Below are positions 1 through 5,922 of a stretch of DNA of 10,159 nt, piece after piece; position 1 is the stretch's first letter; every line of letters starts with the position of its first letter. The translations under genes were made by a program, and so were the position numbers. The stretch is taken from NCBI GenBank assembly GCA_019415985.1, contig DXYE01000009.1, positions 1-10,159 on the forward strand, in the 5' to 3' direction. This DNA is from Clostridiales bacterium (GTDB lineage Bacteria; Bacillota; Clostridia; Oscillospirales; CAG-272). Under the pieces are notes generated by a model. The model worked only from the letters and a program-made list of their open reading frames with translations. It was not told where the DNA came from and ran no database searches.

Positions 1-124
1 TTTCTCCTCCGCGACGGTAAAGGGAGGTGGATAAATCGTATGACTTTCGAATCATCATACAATTGGACCCTTCGTACTTTTTCATTTTTCCGGTCAGCGA
101 TTCAAGGTTATAACTTTTTTTCAT
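1..124 (-). CDS. Unidentified protein, N-terminal fragment (runs off left edge)
   Basis: An open frame of 41 codons reads leftwards from an ATG at 122-124 and is still open at the window edge. A GGAG Shine-Dalgarno (complement of 131-134) lies six bases upstream of the ATG, which is good spacing. The visible protein begins MKKSYNLESLTGKMKKYEGS and is polar and basic, with no signal peptide or membrane segment in the part seen. It is not the start of GpsA (no N-terminal GxGxxG) or of SpoIVA, which often follow plsY in Clostridia. I do not recognise the family. The reading frame and the ribosome binding site are direct observations; that this is a real gene is an inference, because only the first 41 codons are present. 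Confidence 0.5.
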   Translation of the reverse strand, partial: MKKSYNLESLTGKMKKYEGSNCMMIRKSYDLSTSLYRRGGE

Positions 125-927
125 AGAAAACTCCATTCTGCCGCTGTGCGGCGGCACAAAAAATTCTGCTATGCAAAAACGTTTTGCGCAGCAAGACGCC
201 AACGAAATTCGACGATTTCAGAGGATATAAAAAGATTTTAACTTTTATCAAAAAAATTGAGCTTAAAAACAATTTCGGGAAAGCGAAAGTAAAAAATCCT
301 TTTCACGCGTTCACGCGAAACCTCTGCCGTTTTTGCAATCGACCATTTGTGTGGTCCGTATCCCGAGAATGCTTTTTTGTCACAGAGTCCCCTCTTCTCG
401 AGTAATATCATTGAACTTACAAATACGGGAAGCCTATTCATAAAACGGCGTACGGACGGCTTTTCAAAATATACTTATCCGCCTTTGTTCTATCGATAGC
501 TTTCCCGTTTCCAAAAGGATCATACATTTTTTGCAGCTATTTTTGAGGTTAGCCGCCTGTCTGCATACGGCATCTCCGAAACGCAAACGCCGCAAAATTT
601 CGGCTGTTTTTTCTCAAAAGATCCGCGTCTATGCGGAGAATCAAATACAGCGCACAGAGGTCGACAGCCGATAGGTATCGGTGAGCGAAGCGAGAGGGTC
701 CATGCCCTCCGGTACGAACTGTGCGTATATCTGATAAACCACATTTGAGAAAACCACCGGCGCGATAGGCCAAACTCAAGTAAACTTTTCTGACTTTCGG
801 CAGGCGCCCACCCATGTCTTCAAAATATATTTATATCGATAAAAGACAATGTTGCCACTGTGTAAATTTCGTTTGCTCTCTTCGGAAAATGAACAATGGA
901 AATCCGACCGACCGGCAAAACGAAAGA
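125..927. other. Long intergenic region, AT-rich then hairpin-rich, no convincing gene
   Basis: No frame here combines a ribosome binding site with recognisable protein. The part at about 160-500 is clearly more AT-rich than the flanking genes and holds A/T runs that could be promoters for the left-edge gene, for example TTGATA with an A/T-rich -10 region 16 bp away, reading leftwards near 210-250. GCCGC/GCGGC at 140-152 is a small stem in the 5' leader of that gene, flanked by direct repeats of ATTCTGC (135-141, 163-169). The part at about 580-820 holds several short inverted repeats: TCCGC/GCGGA (622-637), CCGATA-GG-TATCGG (668-681) and GAGGG/CCCTC (694-709). Open frames of 70-90 codons on the minus strand here have no ribosome binding site and odd Arg/Cys-rich composition. 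No clear terminator for plsY is visible. Confidence 0.6.
173..187. promoter_or_regulatory. LacI-type palindrome upstream of the left-edge gene
   Basis: GCAAAA (173-178) and TTTTGC (182-187) are inverted repeats around a core AAAACGTTTT (176-185), a perfect palindrome centred on CG. Even palindromes with a central CG are typical of LacI/CcpA-family operators. It lies about 50 bp upstream of the ATG of the partial gene, inside an AT-rich stretch, where an operator would be expected. No regulator gene is in view, so this is only a candidate site. Confidence 0.25.
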
Positions 928-1695
928 CTATTTTTTATCCGCTCCCCGATGGTCCTCCTCCGTCTCGGAGCCGTTATCCTTTTGTTCGCCGGCTTTTACG
1001 CTCTTTTTAAAAGAAAATTTATTTTCCTCACCGTTCATCAGCCGGCGTATATTGGAGCGATGCAGGAAAATGACGAGAACGGCGACTGCAAAGGAAACCA
1101 GCGTAACAGTAGCGCCGGGCGGCTGATGATGCAGCGACGCATACAGTCGGTTCAGAAACAGCGGATACACCAGCATGCACATGACAGAGCCCAGAGAAAT
1201 ATACCGCGTCATCAGTACAATGGCGACAAACAGCAGAAAAAGGATCAGAAAGGCGACCGGCTCCAGGCATAGAATCATGGCTGCGGTCACGACTACGCCT
1301 TTCCCGCCGCGAAAATGAAAGTAAAGGGGGAACACATGCCCGAGCACACAGCCAAGCCCTGCGATATAACCGCCGGCCTCACCGGCGACCAGAGTACCGA
1401 TGCCCACAGCCAGCACCGCCTTCAGGGCGTCCAGCAGGAGCGTCAGCGCGGCCGCCTTTTTGCCGTAGCTGCGCATCATATTCGTCATACCGCCGTTTCC
1501 GCTGCCGCGCTTGCGGATATCCTCGTGATACACCCTTCTGGACAGGATGACAGCAAAGTTCAGACTGCCGAGCAGATAGGCGGCGACAGCGCAGCCGAGC
1601 AGGATCAGAAGAAAGGGGACGAGCGGGTATTCGCCGTTGTGCGCGATGCCGTACAGTCCGTATTGACGTATGTTCCAAAACGTGTAAGTCAGCAT
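928..1695 (-). CDS. plsY: Acyl-phosphate:glycerol-3-phosphate acyltransferase PlsY
   Basis: PlsY is an integral membrane enzyme that moves an acyl group from acyl-phosphate to the sn-1 position of glycerol 3-phosphate, the first step of phospholipid synthesis in most Gram-positive bacteria. All three family motifs are visible: GSGNGGMTN at residues 64-72, FRGGKGV around 128-134 (phosphate-binding Gly-rich loop) and HRSNIRRLMNGEENK at 212-226. About five hydrophobic segments lie between them (roughly 27-52, 83-105, 108-125, 137-162, 168-211). At 255 residues it is longer than the usual 190-220: there is an N-terminal extension of about 25 residues before the first membrane helix and a charged C-terminal tail of about 25. 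The ATG at 1695 has AGGAG nine bases upstream, so the extension is probably translated. It lies 652 bp downstream of der. gpsA, a frequent next gene in Clostridia, does not follow. Confidence 0.95.
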   Translation of the reverse strand: MLTYTFWNIRQYGLYGIAHNGEYPLVPFLLILLGCAVAAYLLGSLNFAVILSRRVYHEDIRKRGSGNGGMTNMMRSYGKKAAALTLLLDALKAVLAVGIGTLVAGEAGGYIAGLGCVLGHVFPLYFHFRGGKGVVVTAAMILCLEPVAFLILFLLFVAIVLMTRYISLGSVMCMLVYPLFLNRLYASLHHQPPGATVTLVSFAVAVLVIFLHRSNIRRLMNGEENKFSFKKSVKAGEQKDNGSETEEDHRGADKK

Positions 1696-2347
1696 ATCAT
1701 AACTCTCCTATCCAATAACCTTTATTCCGGCTGACCGCCGGTTGCAGCAAAGCAGAGGGCTGTACGCTGCGCCTTTGCCGCACATATGCTGAGGGCCAAA
1801 ATCTACACGATCAAAGCTGTGGAGAAGCTGGAGTCGCTGCTGAAATGAGCGGGAACGCGTCCGAATGCTTCGCTTTGGCGATAAGTCAAAGAGCTTGCGG
1901 TTGAGCGTCTTCCGCCGCATTCGGCCCGGAAGACAGTTTTTTCTCGGCCATACCGCGCTCCCTTCACAGATGCAAAAGCTTGCGAGCGTTTTCGTCCTGC
2001 CTCCCTTTCCGGCCTAAAGCCGGATTTTTTCGTCTCACTATTCATGAACCTTTGAAAAGTGTCAGACGGCGTCTCTTGCGGTCGATGCCGTCCCATGCGT
2101 TTCGTACGCCCCGACGCAGCCGGTCTCTTTCCCCGCGTTCCCCTGTGGCGAAAACGAGAGGCTCCTTCAAAATCAGGGCGTGCAGCCCTGCGGTGGGGCT
2201 GAAAAGCCGCGGATTTCTGAAGCGTCCGCCTTTTACCGCTCAAAGCGATGCGCGCCGTGGGGCCGGGCATTTCTGTTTTCCGCCATCCGGCTTCGAAGGG
2301 CGGGACAGGCTCTCTCCGCCCTGCATGGCTTTCGGCCTCGCTTTGCT
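1696..2347. other. der-plsY intergenic region with many inverted repeats
   Basis: This is 652 bp with no supportable gene; the open frames on both strands are Arg/Ser/Pro-rich and have no ribosome binding site. It contains an unusual number of short perfect stems: CCGGC/GCCGG (1727-1741), TCCGGC/GCCGGA (2008-2024), GACGGC/GCCGTC (2065-2092, extending to nine pairs with one G-U in plus-strand RNA), CAGGGC/GCCCTG (2174-2190) and AGGGCGG/CCGCCCT (2297-2322). None is followed by a U-tract in the minus direction, so no standard der terminator is visible. I see no strong sigma-A promoter for plsY; an AATAAA with a weak TTGCTG 18 bp upstream, near 1720-1750, is the best I can find. Confidence 0.55.
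2008..2030 (+). terminator. Hairpin plus T6, plus-strand intrinsic-terminator-like
   Basis: TCCGGC (2008-2013) and GCCGGA (2019-2024) form a six-pair stem with a five-base CTAAA loop, directly followed by TTTTTT (2025-2030). This is the layout of an intrinsic terminator reading on the plus strand. No plus-strand gene is visible upstream, so it would end either an unannotated RNA or nothing. The stem is short and the match may be chance. Confidence 0.3.
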
Positions 2348-3679
2348 TTATATACCCTTGTCTCCCCTTTGACGTATGATCAGCTTCAGAGGCGTTCCGC
2401 GAAAGCCGAAGACATTTCGAAGCTGATTTTCAAGAAACCTTTGATAAGAAAAATGGAACAGCTCCGCGTCGTTGCAGAAGACGACGAAAGTAGGCGGACA
2501 GACCGCCTGCTGTGTCATATAATAGATTTTTAGCCGCCGGCCCTTGTCGGAAGGCGGCTGCACGCGTGCCATGGCGTCTGCAAGCACATCGTTCAGCGTT
2601 CCGGTGGAGACACGCATGCACGCCTGTGCGTGGACCTCTCGGATCGTTTCGAAGAGCCTTTGCAGGCGCTGCCCGGTACGAGCGGATACGAACAAAAGCG
2701 GTGCGTACGTCATGTAGGAGAGCGCGTCGTAGATTTTTTTTGTGTAGGCGGCTGTTGTCTTGTTGTCCTTCTCCACGAGATCCCACTTGTTTACGACAAT
2801 GACGGACGCTTTTCCTGCTTCATGGGCCAGCCCCGCGATCTTTTCGTCCTGTTCCGTGATGCCCTCCACTGCATCGATCATGATCAGACATACATCTGCA
2901 CGTTCCACTGCCATCTGTGCGCGTATTACGCTGTAGCGCTCAATTTTATCGTCTACGCGGCTCTTGCGGCGGATACCCGCCGTATCGATCAGCACGAAAT
3001 CGCCCCATTCGTTGGACAGCCTTGTATCCACCGCGTCGCGCGTGGTGCCTGGGATGTCCGATACGATGAGCCGGTCCTCTCCGAGCATTCGGTTGACAAT
3101 GGAGCTTTTGCCCGCGTTCGGCTTGCCGATGACCGCTACACGGATCGCGTCGTCCTCCTCCGGCCTCGCCTCATCTGCGGGTGAGAGCTCCAGCACGCGG
3201 TCCAGCAAATCGCCGGTGCCCGTCCCGTGGAGCGCGGACAGCGGCAACGGGTCCTCCTCAAAGCCGAGCTCGTAAAATTCGTAATAGCCCAGCGGAAGCT
3301 CGCCCACGCCATCGACCTTATTGACACAGAGCAGCACGGGCTTGCGACTGTGCTTCAGCAGTTCAGCGACATCCCTGTCTGCTGCCGTCAGGCCATCCTT
3401 TACATCGACCAGAAACACGATGACGTCCGCCGTATCTATCGCGAGCTCGGCCTGCGCTTTCATCTGCTTGAGGATGACGTCCTCCGAAGCGGGCTCGATA
3501 CCGCCGGTATCGACCACCACCATGCTTCGCCCGTTCCATTCGATGTCGTAATAAATCCGGTCGCGCGTCACGCCGGGCGTATCCTCTACTATGGAGATCC
3601 TCTCCCCAGCCAGCTTGTTGAAAAGCGTGCTTTTTCCCACGTTCGGGCGTCCGACAATTGCTATGATAGGTTTAGCCAA
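2348..3679 (-). CDS. der: Ribosome biogenesis GTPase Der (EngA)
   Basis: Der is an essential cytoplasmic protein with two GTPase domains in tandem, needed for late assembly of the 50S ribosomal subunit. Domain 1 shows the P-loop GRPNVGKS (10-17), DTPG (33-36), DTGG (57-60, G3) and NKVD (120-123, G4). Domain 2 shows GKPNAGKS (185-192), DTAG (232-235) and NKWD (297-300). The C-terminal KH-like domain, about 355-440, ends in the typical FRGTPLKLIIR segment. The length of 443 residues is normal. The start codon is TTG (3677-3679), chosen because a perfect AAAGGAGG (complement of 3687-3694) lies seven bases upstream and the protein then begins MAKPIIAIVGRPNVGKS, the usual Der N-terminus. There is no ATG nearby in frame. 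The stop is TAA. The gene lies 440 bp downstream of the DUF512 gene, so co-transcription is possible but not shown. Confidence 0.98.
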   Translation of the reverse strand: MAKPIIAIVGRPNVGKSTLFNKLAGERISIVEDTPGVTRDRIYYDIEWNGRSMVVVDTGGIEPASEDVILKQMKAQAELAIDTADVIVFLVDVKDGLTAADRDVAELLKHSRKPVLLCVNKVDGVGELPLGYYEFYELGFEEDPLPLSALHGTGTGDLLDRVLELSPADEARPEEDDAIRVAVIGKPNAGKSSIVNRMLGEDRLIVSDIPGTTRDAVDTRLSNEWGDFVLIDTAGIRRKSRVDDKIERYSVIRAQMAVERADVCLIMIDAVEGITEQDEKIAGLAHEAGKASVIVVNKWDLVEKDNKTTAAYTKKIYDALSYMTYAPLLFVSARTGQRLQRLFETIREVHAQACMRVSTGTLNDVLADAMARVQPPSDKGRRLKIYYMTQQAVCPPTFVVFCNDAELFHFSYQRFLENQLRNVFGFRGTPLKLIIRQRGDKGI

Positions 3680-3686
3680 TAATGTC

Positions 3687-3694
3687 CCTCCTTT
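3687..3694 (-). promoter_or_regulatory. Perfect Shine-Dalgarno of der, fixes the TTG start
   Basis: On the minus strand this reads AAAGGAGG, an almost complete anti-16S match, seven bases before the TTG start of der. A strong site paired with a weak start codon is a common balance, and it makes the TTG assignment firm. Confidence 0.8.
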
Positions 3695-3845
3695 CGGTCC
3701 TTTGGCGTAAAGTCTGAAGGATACCGTCCAGTGCGTCTTCAGACAGGAAACGTACTTTGAGTGGAATTTTTACATGCTTTAAAAGATTATATCCTGCTGT
3801 TTGCGGCGTTTTGCAGCGGGTTATCGTACAAAACGGCAATAAATG

Positions 3846-3876
3846 ATTATAATGATAACGCAATAACGCAAAGCAA
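3846..3876 (-). promoter_or_regulatory. Candidate sigma-A promoter of der
   Basis: The minus strand has a perfect -10 TATAAT (3846-3851) and an upstream TTGCTT (3871-3876) as a weak -35, with a 19-bp spacer that is slightly long. It would give a leader of about 160 nt before der. A second TATAAT at 3786-3791 has only poor -35 candidates. I prefer the first, with low confidence. Confidence 0.35.
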
Positions 3877-4080
3877 GATGTTCTGCGCGGCTTCAGCGGC
3901 AGATACAAATCCTCACCGAAGCGGCAAAAGGCGGCGATCCTGCCCTTGATTTCACATTGCCGAAAACGCCGCCCGGCTCAGAGAAAGGGAAGAAAAATAC
4001 GTCAAAGCCCCGACCGGTATATTTTTGCAGGCGCCAAAGCTCTGCCAAAGAGAGAATACGCCTCCGGTCTTTCCTTTAAA

Positions 4081-4094
4081 GCGGGCATGCCCGC
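4081..4094 (-). terminator. Palindrome GCGGGCATGCCCGC after the DUF512 gene
   Basis: A perfect 14-bp palindrome lies 25 bases past the TGA of the DUF512 gene. In minus-strand RNA it makes five G-C-rich pairs with a CAUG loop, followed by UUUAAAGG. The U-tract is short, so it is at best a weak intrinsic terminator; it could also be a protein binding site. Confidence 0.35.
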
Positions 4095-4119
4095 AGCATC
4101 TATCTGTGCCGCCGTGCTT

Positions 4120-5424
4120 TCAGTACAGCAGCGCGCGCAGCAGAGAGGCGCCATCCGTTTCCGTCACGATGACCGGTACTCGGAGCGCTTCTTTCAGCTC
4201 ATCAAGCGACATGCCGTCGAGAAACAGATCCCCCTCATGCCGCAGCATGACGGAGGGGATCAGTAGGCGGTCCCCCAGCGGACGGCCGCGCAGCGTGTCA
4301 ACAAGATCCTGTCCGGTCACAAGTCCTGCCACGGTGATTTGTTCTCCAAAAAAACGATTTTTGACTGCATACACCCGGCATGTTGTATTATAACATGTTT
4401 TCCTCAGCATTTCAACCATTTCGCAGATGGTTTCGTATGCGGCCTCTCCTGTGGCTACGGAAAGCTGCCGGGGCTTTTTTTTTAATTCATCGCGTTTTAC
4501 GTCTCTGAGCGCATCCGTAAACTCACAGCGGAAGCTTCGGAGCATTCCCACGCCGTTTTCGAGCTGCGGATATCCCTCGTAGGCCTCCTCCGGCGGCAGG
4601 GGGAGCTGCGCCTTGAGGTAGAATTCATCACCTAAAAAAAAGATGCGCGAGCCGAGAGTGTTGAGACAGCGATCTGCAAAGGCTTCCACCTGCCTGACAA
4701 CCGCCGCCGCCTCGCTGCGGCTGAACGGTTCAAGAAGCGGGAGTCCCTCACGGAATTTTGTGATGCCTGCGGGTACCACGGACACGCTCTCTACACTCGG
4801 ATACAGCTTAGAGAGATCCCGCATGGTCCGTTCCAGCTCCTCCCCGTCGTTCACGCCCTTGCAGAGAACGATCTGACAGTCCATGAGGATGCCCGCTTCG
4901 TGGAACCTCGTAAGATAGGAGAGAACCTCGCCCGCATGTGGATTTTTCATCATTCGGACGCGCAGCGCGGAATTGGTGGTATGGACGGAGATACGCACGG
5001 GCGAAAGATGCATCCGGATAATCCGTTCCACATCCGCCTCCTCCATATTGGTCAGCGTCACATAATTCCCCATGAGAAAAGAAAGTCTTGCGTCGTCGTC
5101 CTTGAAATAGAGCGTTTCGCGAAGACCCGGCGGAAGCTGATCGATGAAGCAGAACATACATTTGTTTTTGCAGCTTCGCTTCCGATCCATGAGAAATGTC
5201 TCAAACTCCAGTCCCAGGTCGTCGTACATTTCCTTGCGTACGACGATGCGGTGCAGCTTTGGTCCTCTGTGCAGCAGCAGCTCCAGCCGGCTGTCCGTCA
5301 TATAGAAGCGGTAGTCCAGCACATCTCGGATCTCCTGCCCGTTTATGGATAAGAGGATATCTCCTGCCTGCACGCCCTTTTTGTCGGCGGGAGAGCCGGG
5401 AGCCACACGCTGTATCGTTACCAT
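4120..5424 (-). CDS. PDZ and radical-SAM DUF512-family protein
   Basis: This 434-residue protein belongs to a family widespread in Clostridia and often found next to der; its biochemical role is, to my knowledge, not established. Residues 1-60 form a PDZ-like module (GSPADKKGVQAGDILLSING around 10-29). The motif CKNKCMFC has cysteines 85, 89 and 92 in CX3CX2C spacing, the ligands of a radical-SAM [4Fe-4S] cluster, and a TIM-barrel-like region follows to about residue 270. The rest, to about 430, matches the DUF512 part, with conserved-looking GDEFY (about 265) and VATGEAAYE segments. The ATG at 5424 has AAAGGCGG about ten bases upstream. No signal peptide or membrane helix is visible, so it is probably cytoplasmic. 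An unbroken run of nine A in the coding strand (complement of about 4475-4483, LKKK) is a possible slippage site. Confident about family, not about function. Confidence 0.93.
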   Translation of the reverse strand: MVTIQRVAPGSPADKKGVQAGDILLSINGQEIRDVLDYRFYMTDSRLELLLHRGPKLHRIVVRKEMYDDLGLEFETFLMDRKRSCKNKCMFCFIDQLPPGLRETLYFKDDDARLSFLMGNYVTLTNMEEADVERIIRMHLSPVRISVHTTNSALRVRMMKNPHAGEVLSYLTRFHEAGILMDCQIVLCKGVNDGEELERTMRDLSKLYPSVESVSVVPAGITKFREGLPLLEPFSRSEAAAVVRQVEAFADRCLNTLGSRIFFLGDEFYLKAQLPLPPEEAYEGYPQLENGVGMLRSFRCEFTDALRDVKRDELKKKPRQLSVATGEAAYETICEMVEMLRKTCYNTTCRVYAVKNRFFGEQITVAGLVTGQDLVDTLRGRPLGDRLLIPSVMLRHEGDLFLDGMSLDELKEALRVPVIVTETDGASLLRALLY

Positions 5425-5452
5425 AGAATAGACCGCCTTTCTTTTAACATGA

Positions 5453-5475
5453 AAAGCAGGGATGACCCCCGCTTT
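5453..5475 (-). terminator. Stem-loop with short U-tract just upstream of the DUF512 gene
   Basis: In minus-strand RNA, AAAGCGGGG pairs with CCCUGCUUU over nine positions including one G-U, with a five-base loop, and is followed by one more U (UUUU in all) and then C. On the plus strand one pair is an A-C mismatch, so the structure favours minus-strand RNA. It sits about 29 bases before the DUF512 start codon, between the possible promoter region and the ribosome binding site. It may end transcripts from serA or attenuate the DUF512 gene. Confidence 0.4.
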
Positions 5476-5497
5476 ATCCGACGGCGAAATTGTTCCC

Positions 5498-5520
5498 CGC
5501 CGGAACGTGGAATGCCGGCG
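5498..5520 (-). repeat. Inverted repeat CGCCGG/CCGGCG with competing stems
   Basis: CGCCGG (5498-5503) and CCGGCG (5515-5520) form a six-pair stem. The same bases can instead pair as GTTCC/GGAAC (5492-5506), or CGGCG with CGCCG reaching to about 5480. These foldings exclude each other and lie just upstream of the stem-loop at 5453-5475. Confidence 0.4.
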
Positions 5521-5728
5521 CTCTGCCGCTTCTTAAAATTTTGTGGGATGGTTGACGGTCAGAAAAGCCCGGTCCCGAAAAGACACGGATTTCCCTGACA
5601 GGCTGTATTTTCAGATGCGCTCATAAAAACCGCTTTCAATTAATAAAAATTTTGAAGAATCTCCAGGCAACCTTATGAAACGAAATGCGTGTGCAAAGAC
5701 TTGGCGTCGCCCTTTCCCATATGCGTAT

Positions 5729-5742
5729 GCGGCTGAAGCCGC
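5729..5742. repeat. Inverted repeat GCGGC-TGAA-GCCGC
   Basis: A perfect five-pair stem with a four-base loop, followed on the plus strand by AAAATG. It is the outermost of four hairpins downstream of serA. Confidence 0.4.
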
Positions 5743-5781
5743 AAAATGTGGTGTTCGGCGCTTCTGCCGGTCCGACAAACG

Positions 5782-5815
5782 GAGGCCCCGGAGCCGATAC
5801 GCGCTCCGGGGCCTC
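5782..5815 (-). terminator. 13-bp perfect stem downstream of serA
   Basis: GAGGCCCCGGAGC (5782-5794) and its exact complement (5803-5815) form a 13-pair, very G-C-rich stem with an eight-base loop. This is the strongest hairpin in the window, about 110 bases past the serA stop. In minus-strand RNA it is followed by CGUUUGUCGG, without a real U-tract, so it is not a textbook intrinsic terminator, but it could stop or pause polymerase or protect a 3' end. Confidence 0.5.
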
Positions 5816-5841
5816 TCCTGCTTCCGCGTGTATCATTCCTA

Positions 5842-5855
5842 CACAGCCGACTGTG
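5842..5855. repeat. Inverted repeat CACAG-CCGA-CTGTG
   Basis: A perfect five-pair stem with a four-base loop, lying between the two stronger hairpins after serA. On its own it would be unremarkable. Confidence 0.35.
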
Positions 5856-5881
5856 CGTGTCACCCTGCGGCAGCCGTTTTC

Positions 5882-5910
5882 GGCAAAGGACCGGCGTCCG
5901 GACCTTTGCC
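5882..5910 (-). terminator. Near-perfect 29-base hairpin directly after serA
   Basis: GGCAAAGG-A-CCGG (5882-5894) and CCGG-A-CCTTTGCC (5898-5910) pair over 12 positions around one mismatch, with a three-base loop, starting 12 bases past the serA TGA. The following minus-strand sequence is GAAAACGG, with no U-tract. Its position suggests a 3'-end structure of the serA transcript. Confidence 0.5.
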
Positions 5911-5922
5911 AGATTCGTGTGA

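Larger units (their letters stand above)
3680..4119. other. DUF512 gene-der intergenic region
   Basis: This gap holds the der ribosome binding site, two TATAAT boxes on the minus strand (complement of 3786-3791 and 3846-3851), a palindrome just after the DUF512 stop (4081-4094), and no convincing gene. A minus-strand frame running into the der start and ending TAA at 3672-3674 has a protein-like end (KVRFLSEDALDGILQTLRQR, complement of about 3690-3752) but no start codon with a ribosome binding site. Plus-strand frames here look random. Confidence 0.55.
5425..5922. other. serA-DUF512 intergenic region, dense in hairpins
   Basis: The 498-bp gap has no supportable gene. Its serA side carries four inverted repeats (5882-5910, 5842-5855, 5782-5815, 5729-5742). 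Its DUF512 side carries two more (5498-5520, 5453-5475). The part between, about 5530-5690, is AT-richer and is where a promoter for the DUF512 gene would be expected, but I see no clear -35/-10 pair with proper spacing. Confidence 0.6.

Noticed and set aside
184..441. Overlapping 73- and 67-codon frames on both strands in the AT-rich part
   Set aside because: No ribosome binding site, no recognisable protein, and both strands open in the same place.
1803..2270. Minus-strand open frame of 155 codons between der and plsY
   Set aside because: Arg/Ser/Ala-rich, no ribosome binding site, no hydrophobic core pattern; best explained as a chance frame in GC-rich spacer.
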